64,000 nucleotides of DNA from JBARDN01 sp963755705 (GCA_963755705.1 CAVWKW010000002.1:1-64000), one strand, 5' to 3'. Shown: positions 8,234 to 16,688, counted from the first letter of the stretch. A program made the numbers and translations. Notes: generated by a model not told the origin, from the letters alone.

Positions 8234-9157
8234 CTATTTGACCGGGGATACCTTCAGAAATGTTGATATCGCGGTCGTAGCATCTGCGTATTTGATGCTT
8301 CTCTCTAGTTGTTCAGAAGAAAACTCATGATTAAGATCGTTAAGCGTAATTAGAGCTGCGAAGATATATGGCTGCTCCTTTCCGAGATAAAGCAGTGTGC
8401 CAGTCTCTGGATCGAAGTCATCAAAGAGCTGTCCGGATGAACCCGCCTGCAGTGCAGGTAAGAAAGCGAACAACAGTATCCATTCCCAGGCTTCGTAAAA
8501 TACATATTTGTGTTCGTCGACCTTGATGGCGGGAACGATTCGAATTGTTACGGCACCGCTATTGCCCTGCGCTGTGTTGGCAAACGCGATGCGTCGGTTG
8601 CCGTGCTGCTCTGGCAGCTTCGCGAGAACGTGTTCGCCATCAGCCTCCAATTGCAGAATCCAACGAAGAGGCTTGTTCGTTGCGTCCGGCTTAGCCCAAA
8701 AGCCGGTTCCGTCATCAGTCGGATAGCAATCCGCGAGAGTTTTCTTCTTGCTGCCACACTGACGTAACTCAAGACCATAATTGCGAAGTGTAACGTCGAG
8801 TTCGCTAGCGATCTGGGCGCGCGCCTCGTCGCGAACACCGCTCCACCATTGCTGGTAGAGCGGTGGTTTGTAGAAATCGAGATCCTTAGTCCCGAGTTCG
8901 GCCTCTAGAGCTTGGCGGATAGTCCAAATTGCGCGATCGCACTCGAAGAGGCTGGGTCTGGCCGTTTTCGGACGAACATCGGCAGGGATTTTGTTCCGGA
9001 AGGCGTAAATTATCTGGCGGCGATGGTCGTTGCTCAGGTTGCGTTCGAGCGCGTCAGGGAAGAGAAAATATAGGATTGCGTTCCGCACCGGTCTTCGATC
9101 TGCCTTGGGAATTTCGTCGAGCCAACGCACGAAACCCCAAGGAGCGTCTTGAGTCAT
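8234..9157 (-). CDS. McrB-associated helper protein, 3' portion of a split reading frame
   Basis: A protein of 307 residues if started at the ATG at 9157. Its beginning (PWGFVRWLDEIP..RRPVRNAILYFLFPDALERNLS) resembles the middle of the N-terminal region found fused ahead of many McrB-like ATPases, with the LLFPD..E pattern. The preceding part of that region lies in another frame, in the next entry. The two frames overlap by 104 bases, and the homologous protein appears to switch frames near 9,140-9,160. The remainder is unrecognised. It may be a true separate coupled gene, the 3' half of a frameshifted gene, or the product of recoding. Confidence 0.6.
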   Translation of the reverse strand: MTQDAPWGFVRWLDEIPKADRRPVRNAILYFLFPDALERNLSNDHRRQIIYAFRNKIPADVRPKTARPSLFECDRAIWTIRQALEAELGTKDLDFYKPPLYQQWWSGVRDEARAQIASELDVTLRNYGLELRQCGSKKKTLADCYPTDDGTGFWAKPDATNKPLRWILQLEADGEHVLAKLPEQHGNRRIAFANTAQGNSGAVTIRIVPAIKVDEHKYVFYEAWEWILLFAFLPALQAGSSGQLFDDFDPETGTLLYLGKEQPYIFAALITLNDLNHEFSSEQLERSIKYADATTAISTFLKVSPVK

Positions 9158-9659
9158 CGAGCTCCTGCTTCCGCTCGGGAGCTAAACTCTTCCAGCGCTC
9201 GAAAGCTTCCAAAAAGAACTCCCATTGCTCGAAACGGCGAGTGAGGTAAGCGATCCCTGGATTTCCAACGCCCATCAGACTCGTAGGTTCGAGATAGGGG
9301 CTGGCAGGTAAACTAGTGCCCGACCACTCCCAAACCGTTCGAATTTGTTGGATTTTCTTCTCGGTCCCGAAAAACGAATGGTGAGGGAAGAGCGCCATGA
9401 ACCAAGTCACTTCAGCGGCCAGGCGGAGGACCTCAGGACTCAAGCCGGTGAGCTGCTCTTTCAATTTGTCGTAAAAGTCTCTTTCGGAGCCCTCTATTGG
9501 ATTTTCTATGTACCGCTGTTTGAGGGTTCTTATGTTTTCAAGCGTCCAGAGCGCCTCCTCACTGAAGAGCGAACCGTCCGCCACTACGCAACGTTCTCGC
9601 CAAGCGTCAGCCGCTGCGAGAACGTCGCCGCTGCTGGGATCTCCTGTCCAACGCGCCAA
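9054..9659 (-). CDS. McrB-associated helper protein, 5' portion of a split reading frame
   Basis: The 201-residue frame begins at a TTG with GGAG upstream and an in-frame stop before that. WRERCVVADGSLFSEEALWTLEN, YIENPIEG, LTGLSPEVLRLAAEVTWFMALFP and IRTVWEWSG are typical of the conserved N-terminal region of McrB-type GTPase proteins. The recognisable match ends near PERKQELDD; the last 35 or so residues look like out-of-frame sequence of the downstream ORF. A one-base shift near 9,150 would join both parts into one protein of about 470 residues. Confidence 0.6.
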   Translation of the reverse strand: MARWTGDPSSGDVLAAADAWRERCVVADGSLFSEEALWTLENIRTLKQRYIENPIEGSERDFYDKLKEQLTGLSPEVLRLAAEVTWFMALFPHHSFFGTEKKIQQIRTVWEWSGTSLPASPYLEPTSLMGVGNPGIAYLTRRFEQWEFFLEAFERWKSLAPERKQELDDSRRSLGFRALARRNSQGRSKTGAERNPIFSLP

Positions 9660-9775
9660 TTTTAATCTGCTCCGTTAGTGCCCGAGGTTGACCCGCTCGC
9701 CGGCGGGAACGTGCGCTCAAGAATGCAGCAATTTGCGGTCAATGCAAAGACTGGCACGGCCTCTCTGCAGCATCG

Positions 9776-10777
9776 CTATTGGGTTCGAATTCCTCGGAAG
9801 CGGTTCGCCCTTCGAATGAAATCCGGATCCGGCCACTGCTCTCTGTCGGGAGGGAGATGTATCCGCCCGAGTGGAGTCCTCAATTGATTCAATCCTCCAT
9901 GAAGCTTCTCTGACTTCAACAAGTTCGCTTTCGAGGGATTTAGCCGTGCGACCAGCCTTTCATCGAAATAAATGAGCCCATTGTCGTAGGCGCGATGATA
10001 GCTGGGAGCAAGGGCGATCCCGTTGCGAACATGGTCCACGCTTCCCGGCGCGCTGACGGGGAGGATATGAGCAGCTTCAACAAGACCTAACTGGACCCGA
10101 GTGATCGCACATCGGTTGCCGTAGGCATTAAGAACCTGCTGACGAAAATTTGACAGTCTGGAGAGTCGATTGACCTCCTGAAGCACTCGCCGACGTTCGG
10201 TAGAAAGCTTCTCCATATCGCGAGATCTGAGTGGCCCAGGCGTGGCGGCCTTATTCAGTAAAGCTACCATCTTTCTTGTTGAGCCGAGGCGGTGAAGATC
10301 CATTGAATTCGTTGCATAAGCAACTAGTAAATCCGGGCGGACGCCTATAGCGATTTCGTCGTTCGCCTTCCTGCTGAACGTGATCCCCTGTTCGAGCGAC
10401 TCGCGTAACACGCGAACATCGATCTGGACCGACGGAGAACCAGTCGTGAACATTCTATGTCGCAAGATGTCGAACCCGGCGAATACGTTGAGATCTGGTT
10501 CATAACCCACCAGAATCGTTGGGCCGAAAGGGTTGAGACCGAGAGGCGACTGCACCCCCGTCATCTGAATGCGATACTCGAACTCAAGTTGTGGACGCCC
10601 TCCGGGGGTAACGGTCCAAAGATAAACCCAAAGTTCGCTGCCGCGACCATCTGGCGCGACCACGGAAAACTTACGTGGCTGCGATCGTGCAGAGCTTATG
10701 AGCAGTCCGGAGTACCCTGACTCCTCAATTGCGTTTAGAACCGCTGCAACGAGGTCGCTAGGCGTGATCGCGGGCAT
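9776..10777 (-). CDS. HNH endonuclease (restriction type)
   Basis: A protein of 333 residues. Residues about 205-270 hold an HNH motif: FRQQVLNAYGNRCAITR, LVEAAHILPVS, then DHVRNGIALAPSYHRAYDNGLIYFD, as in type II HNH restriction enzymes and McrA-like nucleases. The HNH cysteine pair is incomplete (only one Cys), which is common in this subfamily. Residues 1-190 form an unrecognised, possibly specificity, domain. It lies on the same strand as the McrBC-like set, 116 bases upstream of the helper, and overlaps the end of the broken gene before it by 20 bases. Confidence 0.75.
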   Translation of the reverse strand: MPAITPSDLVAAVLNAIEESGYSGLLISSARSQPRKFSVVAPDGRGSELWVYLWTVTPGGRPQLEFEYRIQMTGVQSPLGLNPFGPTILVGYEPDLNVFAGFDILRHRMFTTGSPSVQIDVRVLRESLEQGITFSRKANDEIAIGVRPDLLVAYATNSMDLHRLGSTRKMVALLNKAATPGPLRSRDMEKLSTERRRVLQEVNRLSRLSNFRQQVLNAYGNRCAITRVQLGLVEAAHILPVSAPGSVDHVRNGIALAPSYHRAYDNGLIYFDERLVARLNPSKANLLKSEKLHGGLNQLRTPLGRIHLPPDREQWPDPDFIRRANRFRGIRTQ

Positions 10778-11138
10778 GTCGGCGAGTTAGAGAACGCTTC
10801 AAGAAGGTCCGTTGTTCAGTCGAGTAATCTTGGGCCGCCATCTGCCCCGCCAGATCTTCGATAAGTACAATCTCACAAAAGTTTACGAGGTCCTGGAAAC
10901 CAGCTACGTCCGTGATTTCGAAGGCTCTCGAATTCAGGTTAGCGAGCACTACAATTTTCTACGCAGTCTCTTCGAACTTGAGTGCCCCTACCCACCCCAC
11001 AATTCCTCCTCTCCCACAAGCCTCCCAATGGAACGCCGCGAACGCCGGCAAGTCAATATGGCGAACATCTGGATTTTGATCCAGGAATGCCTTATTCAGG
11101 AATCCAGTGTTCGACGAACTGTGAATACGATAGGTCCG
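10758..11138 (-). pseudogene. remnant of an unknown gene, interrupted by an amber stop and lacking a start
   Basis: Reading the minus strand from 11,138 gives a protein-like sequence (RIHSSSNTGFLNKAFL, DVRHIDLPAFAAFHWE, GWVGALKFEETA), then an in-frame TAG at 10,959-10,961. The same frame continues convincingly (KIVVLANLNSRAFEITDVAG, FQDLVNFCEIVLIEDLAGQM) to 10,758. No ATG or GTG is available before residue 40, and two stops lie just upstream, so the 5' end is missing. The product is not recognised. It overlaps the HNH gene by 20 bases, so the intact ancestor was probably coupled to it. The plus-strand frame over the same bases looks like a shadow. Confidence 0.5.
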
Positions 11139-11420
11139 CTATTACGCTGTCTTGATGGTCAAGGCTTCATGTGGATCCGTCCTTTGAGGGCTCCAATTCT
11201 GGCCGCCTTCGCGCTGCTGCTGTTTCCTTCTCCGGCGTTTGTAGCGGACATTCAAGTCTGCTTCTCTCCGGCTTCGCACCAGGGCTGCGATCCCCAAGAA
11301 ACGATCATTTCTGCCATCAACGCCGCGCGGCGCACAATTTTAGTACAGGCCTACGCCCTAACGTCACGCGAAATCACAACCGCGCTCATCCAAATAGCGA
11401 GCAGAAGCAAGGCCAAACTA

Positions 11421-11445
11421 TTGACGATTGCATAATATAGTTACA
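11421..11445 (+). repeat. left terminal inverted repeat of the IS630-family element
   Basis: These 25 bases match the reverse complement of 12,474-12,498 at 22 positions. A TA dinucleotide lies immediately outside. Confidence 0.88.
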
Positions 11446-12456
11446 ATGGAAACAGATCCGCTTGCTCCCAGAAAGCCATCACCAGCGTGGGCCGGCGGCG
11501 CATCCGTCGCAGCGTGTGTCGAGCGTGATAGCTGAGCTGGCTGAAGTCATGCGGGCAGAAGTTAGGCAGCTCGTGATGTTTCCAATAACCCCAGATGTAC
11601 TCCACCGGATTGAGTTCCGGGGCGTAGGCCGGCAGGTAGTCCAGCGCCAGGCGGCCCCGCTGGCCGGCGACAAACTCCCCGACCAGGCGGCTGCGATGAG
11701 TCTTGGAGCGATCCCAGATTACCAGCAGGCGGCCCGGCAGCTGACGCAGCAAATGGGCGAGGAAGTCCACCACCTGCGGGGCGCGGATGGTGTCTTCGTA
11801 AAGCCGGAAATAGAAGTTCCACCAAGTGATGCCAGCGACGGCCGAGAGCACCTTCCAGTTGAAATGATATTGCAGCACTGGGGTCTGTCCGCGCGGGGCC
11901 CAAGTGCGCACCCGATGGGGCCGCTCGCTCAGCCCACTTTCGTCGATGAAGACGATGGTGCGCCGCTCGTCGAGCGCTTTTTTTTAAGCCGTGGCCAGCG
12001 CACTCGCTTCCAGTACCGGATCGCCTCCTCGTCGCGCTCCAGCGCCCGCCCGGTGGGTCGCTGGCAGCTCCACCCAAGCTGGCGCAGGATGCGCCAAACG
12101 TGGGCTTCGTGATACCGCACCCCGCACTGGTCCTCGATGAGTTCACGTACCCGGCCCGCGGTCCACAGTCCGTTGGTGTAGCCGAGCGCCTCGGGACCGC
12201 GTCTGAGCGCCTGCTCGATCTTCCGCAGTTGGCGCGCGCTCAGTTTGGGCTTACGCCCGGCCCGTCCAGCCTGCTTCAACCCCGCCCGACCGGACTGCGC
12301 AAGCTGCCGCGCCCAGCGAATCACCGATTGCCGATGGACGCCCAGGCGCCGCGCCACTTCACTCTGGCTCACGCCCTGCTTGAGCAACTGCGCGGCTTCC
12401 ATCCGCCGCCGTTCCAGCCCCTCAAAGTCCCGCCGCTCACCCGCTGCGTTACCCAT
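11441..12456 (-). CDS. IS630-family transposase made by -1 ribosomal frameshifting
   Basis: The first frame (12,456-11,929) holds the N-terminal helix-turn-helix region (VSQSEVARRLGVHRQSVIRWAR) and the winged-helix part. The second frame (ending at 11,441) holds the DDE catalytic domain: FIDESG, VIWDRSKTH and APELNPVEYIW give D, D and E. The frames meet at a run of eight A (plus-strand T at 11,978-11,985) read as AAA AAA AAG, a classic -1 slippery site. After the slip the sequence reads ALDERRTIVFIDESG. The product would be about 338 residues, normal for the family. All three catalytic acids are present. Confidence 0.88.
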
Positions 12457-12473
12457 AGCAGCAAGCTATTATA

Positions 12474-12498
12474 TGTATCTATATTATGCAAGAGTCAA
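12474..12498 (-). repeat. right terminal inverted repeat of the IS630-family element
   Basis: The partner of the left repeat, with mismatches at inner positions 6, 7 and 21. It is followed by the second copy of the TA target duplication at 12,499-12,500. Confidence 0.88.
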
Positions 12499-13019
12499 TA
12501 GGAGCCGTCGATGTTCGTGTGATTGTCGATCGTTCTCAGCTCAACCAAGACCGCGCGGACGCGAATGCGGTGTCCCGGCTCGTTGCTGCTGGTATCCCAG
12601 TCCTCATCGATTCCCCTTCAGGCGGTATTGCTCATAACAAAGTGATCATCATCGATGGGCGAAGCGTGTTGACAGGCAGCTTTAATTTCACCACGGCCGC
12701 GGAAAACCGCAACGTGGAGAACCTGATTGTCATCAGAGACTCGATGATCGCCGAGCAGTATGAAGCGAACTGGCGAACCCGAGCAGCGGTATCTCGGCAG
12801 CTTCAGGCTGGTGCCGATGAGACCGGCGTTCAGCCCAGCAACACAAGGAGACCAGGCAGTCCCCCTGTGGGTCCGGTGGTAGGCAATCGCCGCTCACAAA
12901 TTTATGAGTGGCCTAGCTGCCCCGGCTACAACGCGATATCGGCCAAAAATCGAGTGGAGTTCTCAGGCGCCGCGGCGGCTGAGTCGTCGGGGTTCCGCGC
13001 AGCACGGAACTGTCGGTGA

Positions 13020-13621
13020 TTGGAAACAACCTTGAGACCCCACGGAATCAGCTTAAATCACGCCGGCCGCCCTCACCCCAAACTCGTAACTTGACATTTC
13101 CACCTTGCGGACCTTTCTCATTCGTAGCGTTCGCTTCGCTTCCATATTCTGCACACTGCGGTTTCCCTGAGCAGAGCAAATATCCGGAGGAAGTCGCCGC
13201 GCGCTTCGACGAGGCAGAAAGTCCTCGAGAAAGTACACAGTCTCACGCGCAGCCCACTAGGATCTGCGAGGCTACGCTATGAGACGCCCCGCGATCGCTC
13301 CGTAAACTACGCTTCGCGGCCCCACTGCCCAGCCTAACACAGCCCGCGTCTCCGCTTCGCCGTCGCTCTCAGTGGTGGCGTTCGCTCCGCTAGCAAGCCG
13401 CGCCAGGTTCGCTGCGCGAACACGATACCGATCCTCTTGCTCAGCAAGACGGTATCTCTGGCACGTCCTGCCGCCCGCTCCGCTCGCGCATCTAGAAATC
13501 TGCGCAGGGACCTCCAGTTCGGGTTGAGAGGTCCCCGCGAAAATGTTGCGCGGGAATAAAAGCAACGCGAAGCACGCCCTGCCCGATGACGGGAAGCGGG
13601 CGTAGAAAAGGAGCGAAGCAA
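13020..13621 (+). promoter_or_regulatory. 600-base non-coding stretch rich in hairpins ahead of ardC
   Basis: No convincing gene lies here. The part from about 13,290 to 13,560 is packed with inverted repeats. GTTCG/CGAAC arms occupy 13,407-13,421. A compound palindrome at 13,424-13,456 has GATACCG/CGGTATC outer arms and CTTGCT/AGCAAG inner arms. GGGACCTC/GAGGTCCC arms occupy 13,507-13,535. Short CGCTTCGC-like palindromes recur between them. AAAGGAG just before 13,622 is the ardC ribosome-binding site. The dense secondary structure next to an antirestriction gene suggests a single-strand promoter or transfer-origin function (inference). Confidence 0.4.
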
Positions 13622-14488
13622 ATGGATGTATATGCTATTGTTACCGAGAAGATCATCAACCTGCTTGAAAACGGGGTTGTGCCTTGGCGCCGGCCATGGA
13701 CCTCAACGGGGCAGCCGCGCAACCTTGTCAGCAAGAAGCCGTATCGCGGCGTGAACTTGTTTTTGCTTTCTGCATCGAAGTACGTTTCACCGTTCTGGCT
13801 AACGATGCGCCAGGCTAACGAACTGGGCGGACACGTTCGCAAAGGCGAGGAAAGTACGGTCGTCGTGTTTTGGAAAATCGAAGACTTGAATCAGAGCGGC
13901 AACACCTCGGAGAACGACGAGAGCAATAGCAGGCGCTTCCTGCTCAGATATTATCGCGTATTCAATCTCGAACAATGCGAACTGCTTCAAGCGGTTCTCG
14001 ACAAGCTGCCGAAGATCGAGACGCGCGAGCATACGCCGATCGCTGAATGTGCTGAAATCGTCGGATGCATGCCGAACGCGCCCGAGATTCAACACGCTGG
14101 GTCGAAAGCGTTCTATAGCGCGCTGACTGATCGGGTCACATTGCCACCGCCGGAGTTGTTCACGTCGGACGAGGAGTACTACGCAACCGGCTTCCACGAA
14201 CTGATCCACAGCACGGGCCATCAGAAGCGGCTCGCGCGCGAATCAGTCCTTGAAGCCACGCCGTTTGGATCGGCGAGTTATAGCCGCGAGGAGCTCATTG
14301 CGGAGATGGGCGCAGCTTACCTTTGTGCTGAAGGGGGAATCTCGCCCGCCGTGATTGAAAATCAGAGTGCGTACCTCGCGGGCTGGCTGAAGAAGCTTCG
14401 CTACGATCGAAAGCTCATCGTTCATGCTGCCGCCCAAGCGCAGCGTGCGGCGGACTACGTTCTGGGGAAGATGCCTACAGTGATCTGA
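13622..14488 (+). CDS. ardC: ArdC-type antirestriction protein (ssDNA-binding domain plus zincin-like domain)
   Basis: A protein of 288 residues starting MDVYAIVTEKI, with AAAGGAG upstream of the ATG. The N-terminal half has the ArdC/DUF1738 pattern (LLENGVVPWRRPW, PYRGVNLFLL, VRKGEESTVVVFW). The C-terminal half has a metallopeptidase motif (TGFHELIHSTGH, HExxH) and SREELIAEMGAAYLCAE with a further Glu. ArdC proteins bind single-stranded DNA and protect incoming conjugative DNA from host restriction. Family and length are typical. A strong hairpin terminator follows. Confidence 0.85.
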   Translation: MDVYAIVTEKIINLLENGVVPWRRPWTSTGQPRNLVSKKPYRGVNLFLLSASKYVSPFWLTMRQANELGGHVRKGEESTVVVFWKIEDLNQSGNTSENDESNSRRFLLRYYRVFNLEQCELLQAVLDKLPKIETREHTPIAECAEIVGCMPNAPEIQHAGSKAFYSALTDRVTLPPPELFTSDEEYYATGFHELIHSTGHQKRLARESVLEATPFGSASYSREELIAEMGAAYLCAEGGISPAVIENQSAYLAGWLKKLRYDRKLIVHAAAQAQRAADYVLGKMPTVI

Positions 14489-14496
14489 AATTTTCG

Positions 14497-14530
14497 GCAT
14501 CGCTCGGCATGGAGCCGAGCGATGCACTTT
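14497..14530 (+). terminator. hairpin terminator after ardC
   Basis: A 12-base stem (GCATCGCTCGGC, with its exact complement at 14,514-14,525) encloses a 5-base loop and starts 8 bases after the ardC stop. The downstream T tract is weak (CTTTCCC). Confidence 0.7.
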
Positions 14531-14896
14531 CCCTTCAGCAAAGCTAAGGCGAGTTCAGCCGAGCAAAGCCCAGATCGTAGCGATTACGCACATTTTAGCT
14601 TCTCATCTTTCAGTCGCGAAATCTGACAGTTTGGTCTGGTCACGGGATGCATAATGGGGATAAACTCTGCGGCACTGCACGGCTATTCACAACGTGCTAA
14701 TAACGATGCGTTTGGTTTCTGCGATGCGTCGGGTGTCACCAAAACCTCGTCTTGAAGTCGCTTCCCCGCGTGGTTCTCTCGCGCGTCGGCCTGAATCGTA
14801 CCGACTCATCAATCGGATCTGGAGGCGGCTCTTCTCACATTGGAGCGGAGCCACGGCAGACGTCTACCGAATCAACACCGACCGGAGAAGTAGTTT
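14531..14896. other. 366-base stretch with no recognised gene
   Basis: No convincing coding frame is visible on either strand. It separates the ardC terminator from the excisionase-like gene and probably holds the promoter of the latter. A degenerate DnaA-like site (CTATTCACA) near 14,682 is probably coincidental. Confidence 0.4.
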
Positions 14897-15358
14897 ATGC
14901 GGAATACCACGGGAGGCGATGGCTCTCCTCGTGTGCCGCGAAGGTCGGGCGTGGGGGGACTGTATGCGGTCCCAGTGTTGGTGGAATTGGCGGTTGACCC
15001 CGGCGATACCGGGGTGCCCAACGAACGTGCGGCACGAGTTTTTCGTAGTAAAGAACTGAACGCATCAGTTCCCTTGATTTGGCGGTTGCCATCGTCGCGT
15101 GCCGTCGACGATGAGGCGAGCGGAGCGTTCGAGATCGAAGCTCCGACTGCCGACGGACATCGAACACTGCCGGACCTGAATGATATAGCAACCGTCGAAG
15201 AAGTTGCTGCCGCTCTGCACGTACCGCGTCGCTGGATCATACGAAAGGCTCGCAGGCTTCCGTTTGTCATCCGGCTTTCCCGTAAGAAGTACGTTTGTTC
15301 CCGGACCGCTCTGCGGCGGTGGCTCGCCAGTCGGCCCAGCTATACAAAAGGCGCTTGA
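14897..15358 (+). CDS. helix-turn-helix protein, excisionase-like
   Basis: A 153-residue frame. Residues 90-150 (DIATVEEVAAALHVPRRWIIRKARRLPFVIRLSRKKYV, split as helix, turn, helix and wing) fit the MerR/excisionase-type DNA-binding fold. The first 85 residues are low-complexity and may not all be translated; a later start is possible. The ATG at 14,897 has GGAGAAG upstream. Its place directly ahead of the integrase suggests a recombination directionality factor or an integrase regulator. Confidence 0.6.
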   Translation: MRNTTGGDGSPRVPRRSGVGGLYAVPVLVELAVDPGDTGVPNERAARVFRSKELNASVPLIWRLPSSRAVDDEASGAFEIEAPTADGHRTLPDLNDIATVEEVAAALHVPRRWIIRKARRLPFVIRLSRKKYVCSRTALRRWLASRPSYTKGA

Positions 15359-15554
15359 CGGTTCAGCGTGATGCCGGTGGTATCGCCCCGAGACAGGCTC
15401 TAGCGTACAGTACAGCGCCTTTTTTCGACGCGTAATTGTAGCTCGCGGAGCCAGCGCGATTGGGGAAACTTGTTGCGGCCTCCGAGTTGATCCTCAGAGT
15501 GATCCGCCACTAGGCTGATCGCAGCATGCACTACGATTTGAGCAAGGCGCCGCG

Positions 15555-16688
15555 ATGAAGAAGGCGCGCGGTCTGGGCTTCGTCTACCAGCCGACATATC
15601 GCGATCAGGTTACCGGCAAGCAAAAAACTGCGTCAACCTGGTGGCTTCAATACTCTGTGCGCGGCAAGCGATACCGCGAATCAGCCGGATCCTCGAATCA
15701 GGCCGTTGCGGTGAAGTTGCTTAAGAAACGCCTTGGTGCCGCTGCCGAAGGACGGCCGGTCGGGCCGGATATCGAGAAAACAACGTTCGAGGACCTCGCA
15801 CGGATTCTCCTCGACAACTACCGCGCCAACGGTCGCCGAAGTCTGAGCCGAGTCGAGGACGCGGTCGAGCACCTGCGCAAGTTCTTCGGCGATTCGATGG
15901 CGATCGACATCACGGAGGACCGGCTAAGCGCCTACATCGTGCACCGTCAGGATCAAGAAGCGGCAAATGCAACAATCAACCGGGAGCTGGCCGCCCTGAA
16001 GCGCGGATTCCGGCTGGCCGGCAAGAAGGTGGGGCAAGTGCCGCGCTTCCAAATGCTTCAAGAGAACAACACGCGGAAAGGATTCTTTGAACCGGAACAA
16101 TTTCAGGCAGTACTCAAGCATTTACCTGAACATTTGAAGCGCGTCTTTCGAGTCGCATACATCACTGGTTGGCGAGTCCCTTCGGAGGTGTTGACGCGCA
16201 AATGGCAACACGTCGATCTTGCGGCGAATTGGCTTCGGCTGGACCCAGGAGAATCCAAGAACAGCGAGGGACGGATGTTCCCGCTAACTCCGGAATTGCG
16301 AGACGTTCTTTCACAGCAGCTGGAGATGACCCGGCAGCTTGAGAAGGCGACGGATCGCGTCATTCCATGGGTCTTTCATCGTAATGGCAAACCCATCAAG
16401 GACTACTACGGCGCGTGGGATGAAGCTTGTCGTCTTGCTGGACTACCCGATCGAATCGCGCACGATCTTCGCAGGACTGCGGTCAGAAACCTTGAGCGGG
16501 CCGGTGTACCACGTTCATCGTCAATGAAGATGACAGGACACAAGACCGAGTCTGTCTATCGCCGCTACGCGATAGTCGACGAAGCCATGCTGCGCGAAGG
16601 TGCTGAAAAACTCGCGGCGTTTCACTCACCGAAGAAAAATGCCCCGAGGAAAGTAGTCCCGCTAAAGAGCCGGAAAAACGAACTTTAG
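15555..16688 (+). CDS. tyrosine integrase of the ICE
   Basis: A protein of 377 residues. An N-terminal arm/SAM-like DNA-binding part (residues 1-170) precedes the catalytic domain. The catalytic residues are visible: R in ITGWRVPSEV, the HDLRR box, GHKTES and the nucleophile in VYRRYAI. Such enzymes integrate elements at tRNA 3' ends. Here the likely target, tRNA-Leu, is about 7.3 kb away, which is unusually far, with defence cargo in between. The C-terminal 35 residues are basic and Lys-rich. Confidence 0.92.
   Translation: MKKARGLGFVYQPTYRDQVTGKQKTASTWWLQYSVRGKRYRESAGSSNQAVAVKLLKKRLGAAAEGRPVGPDIEKTTFEDLARILLDNYRANGRRSLSRVEDAVEHLRKFFGDSMAIDITEDRLSAYIVHRQDQEAANATINRELAALKRGFRLAGKKVGQVPRFQMLQENNTRKGFFEPEQFQAVLKHLPEHLKRVFRVAYITGWRVPSEVLTRKWQHVDLAANWLRLDPGESKNSEGRMFPLTPELRDVLSQQLEMTRQLEKATDRVIPWVFHRNGKPIKDYYGAWDEACRLAGLPDRIAHDLRRTAVRNLERAGVPRSSSMKMTGHKTESVYRRYAIVDEAMLREGAEKLAAFHSPKKNAPRKVVPLKSRKNEL

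Larger units (their letters stand above)
11421..12498 (-). mobile_element. intact IS630-family insertion sequence
   Basis: The element is 1,078 bp, bounded by a TA duplication at 11,419-11,420 and 12,499-12,500, the target signature of the IS630/Tc1/mariner group. The ends are inverted repeats that agree at 22 of 25 positions (TTGAC, two mismatches, then TTGCATAATATAG, one mismatch, TACA). The transposase is encoded on the minus strand. The ends, duplication and catalytic residues all look undamaged, so the insertion is probably recent. The edges are firmly set because excision restores the interrupted gene in frame. Confidence 0.92.
11169..13019 (+). pseudogene. secreted phospholipase-D-type nuclease (Nuc-like), interrupted by an IS630-family element
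   Basis: The coding sequence is in two pieces, 11,169-11,420 and 12,501-13,019. Removing 11,421-12,498 and one copy of the TA duplication restores an unbroken 256-residue frame through the joint SKAKLGAVDVRVIVDRSQ. The first piece starts with a signal peptide (ILAAFALLLFPSPAFVA). The second carries the HKD motif HNKVIIIDGRSVLTGSFNF. The C-terminus (RRSQIYEWPSCPGYNAIS..RVEF..AARNC) is a short Cys/His tail seen on other secreted nucleases. The family is known from the pKM101 Nuc protein, and mobile elements often carry it. The insertion should abolish function. Confidence 0.85.

Noticed and set aside
10812..11168. Plus-strand extension upstream of the PLD nuclease
   Set aside because: The signal peptide starts at 11,169, and the region instead reads as a broken gene on the minus strand.
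11430..11445. TTGCATA at the left IS edge taken as the end of the element
   Set aside because: A TA-centred palindrome there gives a possible edge, but only the outer edge at 11,421/12,498 restores the nuclease frame and extends the inverted repeats.
11462..12112. Plus-strand frame over the insertion sequence
   Set aside because: It is the antisense of the IS630 transposase, which has intact DDE residues on the minus strand.
13016..13282. An 88-codon plus-strand frame after the PLD gene
   Set aside because: Pro/Arg/Ser-rich with no recognisable features and no good start site.
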